NCBI GenBank assembly: GCA_008828725.1
Contig: MEHQ01004572.1
Location: forward strand, 1-64,000
Reading direction: 5' to 3'
Origin: Saccharina japonica
Taxonomy: Eukaryota > Sar > Phaeophyceae > Laminariales > Laminariaceae
DNA length: 64,000 nucleotides
How positions within the stretch are numbered: position 1 is the stretch's first letter; the number at the start of each line of letters is the position of its first letter. Positions 1 through 11,200 of this stretch are shown piece after piece. The notes beneath the pieces are model-generated. The model saw nothing but the letters and a program-made list of their open reading frames with translations. It did not search any database and was not told the origin of the DNA. The translations under genes and the position numbers were made by a program.

Positions 1-1840
1 TATTGCCCCCTGCTCCCTCCCCATCTTCCCCCACCTCAAGGTAGTTGACGGAGTCCTCCCAGTTCCCCCTCTTGGCGCAAGCGCTGATGAGCGCGCCGTA
101 CGTGAATACGTTCGGGCGCAGGCCGCGCTCCTTGGTCATCTCTCGGAAGATGCCCTCGGCCCGCTTCTGCTTCCTCGCGTTGGCGCAGGCGGTGATGACG
201 TTGTTGTAAGACACTACGTTCGGCTCCACGGCGGGGGCTGTAGCCACAGCAAAATCGTCGTCAGCAGCAGCAGCACCCGCATCAGCGAACCCTCCAGCAG
301 AGCCCGCAGCACCAGCAGCAGCACCAGCAGCAGCATCAGCAGCAGCACCAGCCGAAGCGATCACGGAGCGACGCTCCTCCTTTTCCTCTACTCCCTCCTC
401 ATCCTCCTCGTATTCCTGGTCACCTCTACCCATCATACCGTAGGCGTCTCTACTACCTCCGTAGTCATCGCTGCCGTAGGGGGACGCTTTATATCGTCTT
501 CTGCTGCCGCTGCTGCTGCTGCTGCTACCACTGCTGTTGATACCGCTGCCGTCACTGCTGCCGTCGCCGCTGCTGCCGTCGCTGCTGCTGCTAGTATCGC
601 TGCTGTTATTGCTGCGGTTGAAGCTCGCACGAGACTGCCTCAGCAGCAGGATCGCCATCTCCCACTGCGCGTCCTTGGCGTAGGCGGCCAGCTGCATGTT
701 GAGCTCGTAGAGAGCGTCCGACCGGGCCTTGGGCGCGTCTCTCCACTCAAGGTCGCTCTCGTCCCAGAGGGAGGGAGAGGAAGCGGGCTCCAAGAAGCTG
801 CCATCCTCGCCTGCGACTGCGGCTGCTTCCGCGTCTGCTGCTGCCGCCGCTATTGCCGATCCTGCTGCTGATCCTGTTGTTGTTGTTGCTGCTGCTGCTG
901 CTGATCCTGCTGCTGCTGCTGTCGTCGCTGTCGTTGTGTCGTCGAGCCATGGTTGGGCCAGCCCGTTGTTGCTGTTGAGGCTTCCGTGATTGTTGTTGTT
1001 GCCGTTGTTGCTGCCGTTGCTGTTGACGTTGTTGTTGTTGTTGCTGTTGTTGTTGGGATCTAGCTGGTGCTGCACGTACTGCTGCTGCTGCTGCTGCTGC
1101 TCCTGCTGTGGCTTCCTTCGCCTGCCGTTATTTGTCGTCGATGTCCCCGCCGCTGGCGATAGCACCGAGAGTTCCGGCTCTTCGACGTTGGGGGGGGACG
1201 CCCAGAGGGCCCCCGCCCCTGCCGCCGATGGCGATGAAAGAGTGCGCCTCGAAAGCGCCCGCTTGCGGCAGCCAATGGGACTATGTCTTGCGCCATTGCC
1301 GCCACCGCTGCTCCTACTGTTGTTGTTGCTGCTGCTGTTGCAGCTGCTTCTGGTACTGCCTGCGCTACTGACGCTGCTGCTGCTTCTGCTACTACTGCGG
1401 AAGCTGGTTCGACTGGTTTCCAACATGCTGCCGCGGCCGCTATCGAAAGAGCTTGCTGCTGTTCTCGACGAGGTGCTTCCTCGAGGCGCGGCTTGGGCAC
1501 GCGACAACACCATCGAGTGCCTACTGCTGCCAGCAGGCGCTGCCATCGCTCTTGCGGCCCTTGGCCGCAGCGATCGCACGCGCGGGCCTCGGATGACGAA
1601 GCCAACTTCACACGGGCTTGCTGTCAATGATGGTGCTGTTGTTGCTGTTTGGGCTGACGATGGAAGGAGCAAAGCGAGGCTCCTGTCCACGCCGCCCACC
1701 GCCATTGCGCCGAGCACCCGCGTCATGCCGAGCCCCCCTCCTCTTCCGCACCGCGACCGTCGTCGGCGCGTGCCTTCTTTTCGAAAGGTCGGCTCGCCTC
1801 GCACTTGACGAGAGTAGTCGGATGACGGCGACGGCGGCAT
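1..1840 (-). CDS. Pentatricopeptide-repeat (PPR) protein, N-terminal part, runs off window
   Basis: The minus strand is open from an ATG at 1840 to the window edge. The last 80 or so residues carry two PPR-type helical hairpins, with key stretches VSYNNVITACANARKQKRA and NVFTYGALISACAKRGNWED, in the 35-residue register of plant-type PPR proteins. PPR proteins bind organelle RNA base by base and act in its processing, editing or translation; a role in plastid or mitochondrion is inferred from the family. The first 520 or so residues are low complexity: Ser/Arg-rich, then Asn, Gln and Ala homopeptides coded by CTG, GTT and TGC runs. A block with LYELNMQLAAYAKDAQWEMA just before the second Ser-rich stretch may be a degenerate first repeat. 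A possible splice donor (GAG then gtgggg) lies near base 40. The start could also be the in-frame ATG at 1726. The 3' part lies outside the window. Confidence 0.8.
   Translation of the reverse strand, partial: MPPSPSSDYSRQVRGEPTFRKEGTRRRRSRCGRGGGLGMTRVLGAMAVGGVDRSLALLLPSSAQTATTAPSLTASPCEVGFVIRGPRVRSLRPRAARAMAAPAGSSRHSMVLSRAQAAPRGSTSSRTAASSFDSGRGSMLETSRTSFRSSSRSSSSVSSAGSTRSSCNSSSNNNSRSSGGGNGARHSPIGCRKRALSRRTLSSPSAAGAGALWASPPNVEEPELSVLSPAAGTSTTNNGRRRKPQQEQQQQQQQYVQHQLDPNNNSNNNNNVNSNGSNNGNNNNHGSLNSNNGLAQPWLDDTTTATTAAAAGSAAAAATTTTGSAAGSAIAAAAADAEAAAVAGEDGSFLEPASSPSLWDESDLEWRDAPKARSDALYELNMQLAAYAKDAQWEMAILLLRQSRASFNRSNNSSDTSSSSDGSSGDGSSDGSGINSSGSSSSSSGSRRRYKASPYGSDDYGGSRDAYGMMGRGDQEYEEDEEGVEEKEERRSVIASAGAAADAAAGAAAGAAGSAGGFADAGAAAADDDFAVATAPAVEPNVVSYNNVITACANARKQKRAEGIFREMTKERGLRPNVFTYGALISACAKRGNWEDSVNYLEVGEDGEGAGGN
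841..1110. repeat. CTG/GTT trinucleotide tracts inside the PPR gene
   Basis: Runs of tgc, gtt and ctg triplets code on the minus strand for Ala, Asn and Gln homopeptides. The triplet purity keeps several other frames open too, which yields long spurious ORFs on the plus strand. Confidence 0.85.
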
Positions 1841-2281
1841 GATTTTGCTGCTGTGATCATGCGTGCGATAAAAAATGGGGTTTCCATTGTATATAATTGA
1901 CGTTTGGTTGCAGTGGCACCGGGGAGGATTTTGGTTTTATATTCAAGGATTTCGTGGCTGATATTTGTAGGGGTAAGGGGTTCCACCGGGTAGGTATCTT
2001 GTGCTCACAGCAGCAGTGCGACAGGTGACTGGCGTGATGAGCGGGGGAGGGGCCGAGGCTGAACAGCTCACACACCAGACGAGGCCAGGCTATCGTCAAA
2101 AGTGAGCCCCAGAGGCTTGATGCCATGACCTGAACGAAGATATATTGCTGAAACGGCTGATGATCGATGATGATACGCTGCAATCTTTTTTCTCGTGCGT
2201 GGATACGTCGTTTGCGAACAAGATGCTCATACTCGTATTACCAGCAGAGGTTTCCTCATCCACCATCAACCCGTGCAATTT
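1841..2281. promoter_or_regulatory. Divergent intergenic region between PPR and Tctex1 genes
   Basis: About 440 bases separate the predicted PPR start (minus) from the predicted Tctex1 start (plus), so both 5' flanks and UTRs must fit here. I see no clear TATA box or other core element. If the Tctex1 gene has an upstream exon, it would lie here too. Confidence 0.35.
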
Positions 2282-5200
2282 ATGCATGCACCCCACAATA
2301 CCAGGGCGTCCGTCAATGCAATGCGAGAGATCATCAAGGGAGTGCTCGACTCGGAGCTGCAAGGGTGTACGTATCACGTGAGATCCTGAGCTTCGAATCC
2401 CTCGATTGTACGAAGGCAACCGCACCGACCGGGCGGCTGCGACAGATACGACGACATGGTTGCACATATCGGACACACCACCGATCCCCACTTCACCATC
2501 TAGATATTTCAGGACATAAATATTATTGATCTGTGTCGTACGAATGATGCGTGGCTCATGTTGCCGTGCGGGAGCCGCATGATATTTACGATTTACTGTA
2601 CAGCAGTACAGTAGCACATATATTCCCTTGATTGGGTCAGTGTACTCTACAGCAAAAGCAGAACACATGTACTATACACACACATACAATACATACCGTA
2701 ATACACTACGTAATGCACAGCAGTACGTACAAATCCTGTATAACAGCTCATACCGTTAGGATCTAGATTATCTACTGTAGATCGTGATCTGTTTGATGTG
2801 TTCATCTTTGGTGGCGAAAGGTATGGGGCACGTCTTCGAAGCGATTTCCCTTGCCATGCGTAAGTCGGGAGTCGGGAGAGAACAGGGCGAGTGTGCTGCA
2901 ATCGACGTTTTTTTTTGTTATTGGTAGAACGCGTCGATGCCCGATACAATCTGCACCACCAACGGAATAAAATATGAATGGGCTTTTGCCCGCTCAGGCG
3001 TATACTAGGGGTGGAGCTACTGGTGCTTGCTCTCAATAGTGCACCAACGCCCAACGCACCCCGTGTGCCTCGGTATGTAAACGGAAGCACGCAAATGCAG
3101 ATGCCCGTTGTATATTTACATACGTGAGATCCGTTGGCTGACACACGGCCCGGTTTTCGCTCGCAGATGGACCAGGCCAACGTCCAGACGAAGAGGATCT
3201 GCGACGACATCAAGAATGGGCTCAAAGGTGGGTGCGCTATTTTATCGCCAACGTGTTGTGGATGCGTTGTTTGCGGATCGTCGACCCCTGCTACTGCTGC
3301 TGCATTCTTGAAACCGAGCGAGGATACCAGGATGTATGTATGTCCATTTTGGGGCAAACAAGAGCTACAGTACGTATATACGTCCGCTCTTCTACTGTCG
3401 TTTACTGGTCGTTTTGGTCGCGTGTAATATTGTACTGTAATAGGTTGGTATTAATACAACTCCCCTATCATACATACCGCGGTTAGTTTTCCTCGGTAGG
3501 CATGGCTAACGTTATCGGTTGGCTCGGCTTATTAGGATGTGCCATACGTACGGGAGCCCAATCCTAGCCCTATAGACTACCAGGTACTTGCTTGTGGCTT
3601 CAGATGACGCGGTTTCCGATGCCTTATTGTGTCACGCTTTGTGTTTGTCATCAGGCACCCCGTTGGCCTGACACGCAGTATATTGCTTAAAAAAACGGTA
3701 ATTTATGTAAGGAATTGTAGCACGAGCTCGACCGGCGTTTCGTTCAGGGCAGCTGACGTTCGTCTCACGAACCCTATTAAATGTCCGGGGTGGTGGTACT
3801 TCAAAATCGAGCGACGCGTGTAGGGCCTCTTTGCCTCAGTACTGTAAAGTAACGGTTGTGCTCTCGGTCAGCGTCGTGCCAAGTTTCGTTAAAACTACCG
3901 CCCTGAAGCTAATAGTGACAGCACCTGTGCACTGGAAGCACAACACCTTGTTTACGCTGTGCCTGCTTTAAGCTCCAACCTGTGTTCATTTGTAAAGGAG
4001 AAACTACTGATCAAAAAAGTAAGCGCTGGCCGTTTAGCTCAACTGTTTACTGTAAACGAATAACCTTCGCATTCAAGGCTTGGCGCCTTGTTCATGCTGC
4101 CGCTCAATCGTTTGGATGGCGCTACTGACCAAACGCCGGTCGGTTTCGTGTAAAAGGTTGCATCACAGGCCGAAATCACCCCCTGTGTATTTGTAGTTGC
4201 TGTCATCGGATAATACCCACCCCTGATGAGTGCACGCTGTGAACAGTCCCCGCATAAGGCACCAAGCTGTCGTGTCCGCCGCTGCAGAGGGCTTGCTCGG
4301 TGCGAGCGCTGAATCGAGGCCATGCCTTCGACTTCCTCTGTTTGCGGAGGCAATCATAGCACGTCACCTGCTATTTTGTCGACACGATGGGCATGGTACA
4401 CACACACAAAGAACCAGGATTTATTACATGCAGCATCGAACACTAACTTCTCTGGGCCGGGTGTTCAAGTACACAGCATGCCCCTGTTTAAGCTGACGTT
4501 CTACACGAAGGGACACCACGGCTGTAGACCGCACGGAGAGAGGCATTCATCATCAGACGCTTTCGCATCGCACCTGCTGGCGGTACGGGCAGCCGACTCA
4601 AAAAATAAAGCTCCAGCAAACCCCACACTACACACTTTCGTCCTTCTGGGATTATATCGGTACAGATAACGTCTCGCCTAACACAATATTACCGGGGACC
4701 ATAGTAAATAGGACCTATGGTACACGCAAAAAATATATATATTTAGGTATTTTTACTAACAATATTTGGTCCTATTTACTATGGTCCTCCGTATTAATAG
4801 TGATGCCTCACCATGGCGGGAGACTCCGGGTTTGACGGAGACTGCTCGCCGGGCCTGTATAAAAAGTGAACGGACGCGCACTCACCTTAGCTTCAACAAA
4901 CGCTGGGTATTCGGCATACTTTGTCGCGCCGAATGCGTAGCGTAGTAAACGGCAGATACATACGGGGTGTCACGGGAGTATGCACAAAAATAATCAATTG
5001 AGTATGTAGGGATAGACGTAGAGCAGAATGTCACGAGGAGTATATTAGGTTTTGCGAAATCGGTTGCTCAGCGGTGCTGCTCACTCCACATTTTCCTTCT
5101 TGTGCATTCGTCTATGATGCGGCTCGCACCTCTTTCTGGGTGTGCACAACTAAAGACACCTCAAACCCATCTTCTTCACACGCATGTGTGTTGCAGTGCC

Positions 5201-6915
5201 TATCAAAGCTCACAGCCTTCGTAAAGAGTGGATGCCGGGAGCACATAGAGCCACCCATGCCATATCAAATCAGGGTTATTTGAACACTGCGCGTGTCGGT
5301 TCAACTAAACAGAGCAACATTCTGCGTCGTCCATTGTCGTTTTTCTTTTGCGCCCCTTGCCAACGCCGGCCGGAGCAGAGATGAACCTCGCGAGATACAA
5401 ATACGTGGTGCAGGTGGTGATAGGCGAGCAGCGGGGGGAGGGCGTGCGCATGGGCAGTCGCTGCTTCTGGGACTCCGAGACCGATAACGTCGCCAGTGAG
5501 ACGTACATAAATGTGAGAGAGTGTCCTATCGGGGGGGGGGGGGGTGTACTTCATTTTCAGGCGGCGGCGGGGGGGGGGGGCTCATGTCGTGCATGGCCGT
5601 AGTCGTATGACCATAGACCCTCGCATCCCTACAATGCCGGGACGGAGCACGTTGGGTTTTCGCGGCGGGGGGGGGTGACTTCATTTTCATGCATGGCCGT
5701 AGTCGTATGACCATAGACCCTCGCATCCCTACAATGCCGGGACGGAGCATGTCGGGTTTTCACCGACCAGGCAGACATTGCTAGCACCAAGCGCGACGCG
5801 CCGTGAGGTGTTGGGCGAGTCGCATGAAAGGGTGTGCTGCATCCTACTAAGAACCGCTTGTGAGGCGGACTTGCGTATGGATGACAGCTTCAATGAGTTA
5901 ATTTAATGTCGGGTGTGGCCACTTCCTGAGACAGCAATGGGAGCACTATGTAACTACCTCGCGGGTGCCTTACCATATACACACTGCGTGATACGATCAT
6001 TCCTCTTGTGCGGAGCAAAGGTTCACCCCGCACAAATGATCTAGCTCGACCGCCAGCTTAGGTGATCGCCAAAAAAAAAAACACGGTACCCTGGTTGTCT
6101 ATCTCACGTAGTGAGAGGCGTGTTTTACAGAGTCGTCGCCAGCCGACGCCAACCCAACCTATAAATATACAATATATTTATAAGGCAGGGGGGTAGGCTT
6201 TAAGACGGCGGCGGCGGGAGCTTGCGAGACCAAAGGCCTTACGCGCGTAAATCTCCGCATTGCTGTCTTTCCTGTGTGGTCGGTGGCACCACAGTCGACC
6301 GTCGCTGAATGAAAACATGCCTCTGATGTATTTGTGCCGTGACTCCGTCTTCCGATTTTTTCCGTCTGAAAAAATGATTGTTTTTGTTTGGAGCATCCGC
6401 CGACGGGAGTCTTCAGCCAGCCTGCCTGCTATACGATATCGTAGTACGTTCCAGTTCAAGAAGTGCGTTCTAGTTCCCTGGCGACAAGCCTGTGTACGGC
6501 GTCGGTTCACCGGTCCCCCCCTGCGGCGACCTGCTTGAATCCGGACGTACGCGCACGGCGGGCGAACCTTTTGTTGCCGTTTCTCAGGGCGATTTCGCTT
6601 AACCCATTCAGAACTGCAAATAATGTCCCACACTAATTCCAAGTAGGTTGTCCCCATATTCGTGGGACCAGTTCTTAAGGGGTTAATATCTTCATCAAGG
6701 CGATGTGTTCATTGGGGGTCTCTTCTCTCTTTGTTAATAGGATTTAAACGCGTAGTAATTGTACACACAAGGTACATTCTCTTATATTTGCGTCCTCGCC
6801 CCCCTCCTCACACCCGCGATTGCCACCCCCCCCCCCCCCCCCCCCGCTGATGTTTGCTGTCGAGCAGGACAGCATTTTTTGCGTGGCGACAGCATATGCG
6901 GTCTATCTATGTTAG
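2282..6915 (+). CDS. Tctex1-type dynein light chain, four exons
   Basis: Exons read 2282-2377, 3167-3227, 5379-5512 and 6868-6915, all bounded by GT-AG with matching phases, giving about 112 residues; DYNLT1-type chains are about 113 and TCTEX1D2 types about 140. The parts follow the Tctex1 fold in order: an N-terminal helix (VNAMREIIKGVLDSEL), a second helix (TKRICDDIKNGLK), the diagnostic strand block ARYKYVVQVVIGEQRGEGVR followed by MGSRCFWDSETDN, and the C-terminal strand DSIFCVATAYAVYLC before TAG. The family links cargo to cytoplasmic dynein or serves in axonemal and intraflagellar-transport dynein; motile brown-algal zoids and gametes would need it. The start is uncertain: the ATG at 2282 gives a minimal N terminus, but an upstream exon joined near 2245 is possible. 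The introns hold a MITE, two copies of the C-tailed repeat, and a 20-base C run (6826-6845) just before the last acceptor. Confidence 0.88.
4687..4799. mobile_element. MITE copy 1 (113 bp), GGACCATAGTAAATAGGACC termini
   Basis: The element has near-perfect terminal inverted repeats reading ggaccatagtaaataggacc at one end and its complement at the other, inside an outer TATTACsGnGG / CCnCCGTATTA pair. The interior is A/T-rich. Related copies lie at 31525-31648 and 48795-48903. It is non-coding and sits in an intron of the Tctex1 gene. The superfamily cannot be named without the autonomous partner. Confidence 0.85.
5569..5662 (-). mobile_element. C-tailed short repeat, truncated copy
   Basis: Read on the minus strand, this copy has the family block ending in ...acggccatgcacgacatgag followed by a run of C (the plus strand shows the G run at 5569-5580). 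It lacks the 5' two thirds seen in the neighbouring copy. Confidence 0.75.
5669..5990 (-). mobile_element. C-tailed short repeat, longest copy (about 320 bp)
   Basis: This is the most complete member of a dispersed family. It matches 25086-25389 over nearly its whole length in the opposite orientation. On the minus strand it begins near tatggtaaggcacccgcgag and ends with catgaaaatgaag and a C run. It has no ORF and no clear pol III B box. It sits in the third intron of the Tctex1 gene. SINE-like behaviour is inferred from size, 3' truncation pattern and tail. Confidence 0.75.
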
Positions 6916-8217
6916 CGTTCGCCCGCGCTTTTTTATCGGGGGCTCCACGCATCACTCAGCGTCAGTGGAGGGAGCCCTCGCATGGTCGCAGCTTGGTTTC
7001 ATCAGGAGACAACAAGCTGTTCGACAATTGTATCATAATAAAACAGCTTACGTTGCAGAGATCCCTGTTGATACTGGGGAGCTAAGTTGTGAGTAAGTTG
7101 CTCGACCTGCCCGACACTTGGGCCTGCAATTCTTTATTTGCGAAGAAAGAAATACATTGGAAGTGTTTTTGTCAATGCTGTGGAGCTTGCAGCGAACTGG
7201 CGCGATCGAGTGTACACCGTTCGGTTTTGGGGCGAGGTAAATAGTACAATAACTGGGCGCGAACACCAGCGGCTGACGGCGGTGAAGCGGTGGAACCGCT
7301 GCTGACGGACTACTGGCTAAACGATTTATTCGGCGAAATACATCCGTGCGGATGACTGGCATGGATCAGGAAGTCTTCCCTTGACGAAACCACCGCTGTG
7401 CCGGAAACCATACACTGCACGCTTTTTCGTTCATTTCGGCGTAAGAATAACCACGACCGTTTCAATAGGTTACGAAGGTTAACCACTTGTTCTCGGGGAT
7501 ACCTAGCCAGAATCGTTTGGACGATCGCAATAGCGACCTAAGTCTGACAGTTCTCGAACGTCAGACTGCTGCATGACCCCAGCAACACGTTCCCGTCGGG
7601 GTAAACTATTCTTCAGCGCGGTCACGACGTCCATTTGCTTCAAAAGGGGGAAGTTTGCTCCCCCGTCCTCTTCCATACTACCAACACATCACAGCGTACC
7701 TAATCTGCAACAAGCGCATCTGTTCCGCCTACAAAACACCCGTTTCAAGCCGGGATGATTCCACGAAACTCACGTCACACTACCGACACACTAAAGAAAC
7801 GACCACTGCACCACGCCTTTCGCCCTATCTCTCTTATTCCCACGAAAACTTGATATCCTCGCCAAAGCCGAGTACGTAAAAAAAACGCGGAATGACCCGA
7901 AACTTGCATTGCAGTGCCGACACACCAAAACGATCACAACTCTATACCACTCCTTCCGCCCTATCTCTCTGTCAAGGGAAACTCGAAAAACCTCACAAGC
8001 CAAGCAAGAAATGCTACGATAGTGCATAGCTGTCGCTAGGAACTCGCACAGCAGGACATTCGGAATTGTCGTCAACTTGTGTGCGACCACGGTCGAGTGT
8101 TACAGCGATTTCGAAAGGGGTCCCTACTTTTTTTTGGCGCGGTCAAAAATTAAACAAAAATGCTCGCATCGCATTCGTTCGGAATCAAAAACCCGTCATA
8201 ATAAATTAACGGCGTTT
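6916..8217. other. Convergent intergenic region with an 85 bp direct repeat
   Basis: This holds the 3' flanks of the Tctex1 gene (plus) and the coiled-coil gene (minus). The segments at about 7787-7868 and 7917-8003 are diverged direct repeats sharing cgacacac...aaaacga and gccctatctctct. No gene or RNA was recognised. Confidence 0.5.
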
Positions 8218-11200
8218 TTACGACGCAACACTGCTGGAGTCGAACCCGTCATAACTTCCCTGGATTGGAGACGAGGAAGGTGGGGGCGTCAGCTCGCCTT
8301 CTCCCTTCCCTTCGGCTTGCCTGGACGAGGACACCCCCGATGACGACAGATCGATATTTAGCTCGTCATCGGAGGAGAAACCAAAGTCCGGGTGGGCCCA
8401 CGTCCCAGCAGTGGCAGGGGTGGAACGGGCAAGAGCCAACCCTTCTCCTTCAACTGGACTTGAACGGTCGGCCTCGCTGGATTTCTCGCTATCAAAGCCG
8501 ACAGGGTTCGGTATTATCCTGCTACTGGAGCGACGTTCCGTAGACTGGCGTTCCGTAGATTTTTCCCCGCTATCGCCGCTGCCGGTTTGGATTGGGCCGT
8601 CACTGCTGCCGTCGGCGCGCAGTGACTCCCCGCCGCGTCCACCGCTTCGGACGCCGTCGGTACCGCCGCTCCTGCTGCTATCGCTTCCGCCCCCCCGGTC
8701 ACTGCCACCATCGCCCACGCTTTCTGCATTGCTGCCCTCGAGCCCATCGCCCTTTGCCGTTGATGCGGTAAACGGGGTCGACAACCGTTCCGACTCGGCG
8801 GCAGCTTTTCCCGTCATAAAATCGTTGTCGTCGTCATCTTCGTCCGAGAAGCAGAACGACTGAACGGTGTTAAGCGCGCCTCCACCGACGATGTCTGTGG
8901 GTTCCGGCGCAGAAGAAACAGCAGCCACCGTGGGGGAGGGGGTTGTCTCCGTAGCTGCGTCGATCTCACCGTCTGCTACCGTGTTCGCTTCCTCCGAGGA
9001 GGCGACGATCCCCGGCGTGTCATCTGGAGGTGTTTCTTGGCTGTCTCCGCCGAATATCTTGGAAGGGCTAGATGAGATGCCAGGAGATGATTTTGAAGTG
9101 TTTTCCGCAAGGGAATCTCTGTCCGGGGAAAACGGAACCATGTAGTCGTCTCCCTGTGCGATCAGGGATGTGAGCAATACAAAAGGCGAGATCATTCGAT
9201 AGTCGTGAGCCCCGACAGTTCAATGGTCTCTTGGTTTGGTTTGAGAGGTCGACGGTTTTTAGCTCAACGAGTACGAGTGGGCGTTGACGCGTTGTTTGCA
9301 CGCGCTTGATGGACCTTCACCTCTGCACCGTGCGCGCTACAGTGAGCCAGCAAAACACTAGGAAATCAGTTTGGTGTGGCACATCCAGGACGCGTACGTA
9401 GCGCACACGAAAACAAGCAATCACACTGCAAGCTATTACAGGGTTAGGGTTCCTACATGAACCTACTCTCGTACCGTATGATTGGAAGCACTGGCGGAAC
9501 ACAACCAGCAGCAAGCTTTGACCCTAGTCGAAACGCGTCCAGCGGTGCTCTTCGCCGTTCAGCTGTTATCTCGCCGAAGCATGTCGAAAGTAGGTGCAAC
9601 GGTTTTTGGAAGGAGCCGGAACAGCTCGGTTTTCGATGGCCCACCATCATTTATTTATGTGGACTGGCAGCTCTTCTGCTATGTTCGCACCAGACGCGCT
9701 CTCTACTACATCACGCCAAACACAAGCCAGCACCGGACATTGGGACTTACCTCTTCTTGCTGCAGGTCGTAGCTCTCCACACGTGATCGGGGAGACTTGC
9801 CGTCGACCCCCCGCCCCCCGCTGATCGAGCTCGGCGCCTGCTCAGCACTTCCCATGCTGTCCTCTGCGTCGGCTAATCCTGACCAAACCGCGCGCTCTTC
9901 TCGCACGCCACCGATGCCACCGATGCCGCCCCCGCTGGGAAGGCTCCACCTGCTGTGTTCGCTTCCCGCTACGCTGCCGGACATTTCAAGGTCTGCTGCT
10001 TGTCGCACGATCTGTTCGCCCTTCTGTGCACCTTCTCCCTCCTTCACGGCTGCTGTCGCGGCATGCGATTCACTCGCCAAACTTTCCGCCTTGGTCTCTA
10101 TCCGCGTCAGTTCACCGGCGCCCTCGTTGCCCTCGCGTTGGCTTTGCGTCAACGTGTCTTGTGCCGTCGATGCGTCTTGTGCGTCCTTCCTCTCGTGCTC
10201 AATACTTCCCGTGATCTCCGCGTCGGTCGCTTCTTCCGCGCTATCGCTGGAAGGCGTACCTTTTTCGTCAGAAGCGGGTAGCGTGGTGTCGGCACCACGC
10301 GAACTCTCCCCATCACCATCTTCCGACATAGCCTGCTGAGCAGCACGCCCAACAGGAAGCGCTGCATTCTCATCTGGTGGTGTGCGCTCGCGACTACTGC
10401 TGCCACTAGCAGAGCTAGCGTCTTCACGAGCGCCACTACCACCGTCATTGGTTTCAGCTGAGCTACTGCTGTCGCCGCTGTTTGGGCGGCGGCGGTGGAT
10501 AGGCCCGGCGCCCGTGTCCGAGGCCTTGTCGCCCGGCTTTTCAGTTGCCCTGGCATCCTCGTCGGACACCTCATCGCCACGCAAGATGTCTTTTTGTATG
10601 TCCTCAGCCTGGTACCCTTGGTCTGGCGGTGCTCCCGACACGGCCTCCAAAACAGCCCCTCCCCCCTCGAGCCCCGCGCTTTGCTTCGACACATCTTGAA
10701 GCGGTACGGCGTCGTTGGGTTCCGTTTCTGCACTAGACTGGCGCCTTGGGCCCGTCGCGGCGCCGCTCTTGTCCCCAGATTTTATCCCCACCTGAGCGAA
10801 TCCGTGGCATTGGCAGGCAAAAACCTCAGTGACCTCGGCGAGCAGTTATTGGAGGGAATTGTTGTACGCGTGGCGGCGGTGGCGGCGAGATATGCAGGAT
10901 GTGGCCCGCCGCGCGCTGTGGTCAAAGTAAGGCACCTCACACGTGCAATGCTTTCGCAAGCCTGACACCTTGACGACGTTATTTCCGTGTGGTATCCTAG
11001 ACTGGGTGCCCCAGAGGGTTCTGTGGGACACGAAGGTACGTGAGATAACTATGACAGTTTTCCAGTACCTACTACGAACGGTGCATAAACCGAGCCGAAA
11101 TTCGGGGCCCACCGCCGTCACAGGGCGCACCGTCCCGCCACAAGAACAGCGCGCACGATCTACCAGGAGCGTCAGGGTTACTACTCGACTCAAACGTTAG

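Noticed and set aside
990-1808. 272-codon plus-strand ORF rich in Leu and Cys
   Set aside because: It is the antisense of the PPR gene's CTG/GTT triplet runs; poly-Leu and poly-Cys follow from the triplets.
2096-2668. 190-codon minus-strand ORF
   Set aside because: It overlaps the well-supported first Tctex1 exon on the other strand and has no recognisable domain.
6178-6657. 159-codon minus-strand ORF in the last Tctex1 intron
   Set aside because: Basic composition vaguely suggested a transposase, but no motif, terminal repeats or second copy could be found.
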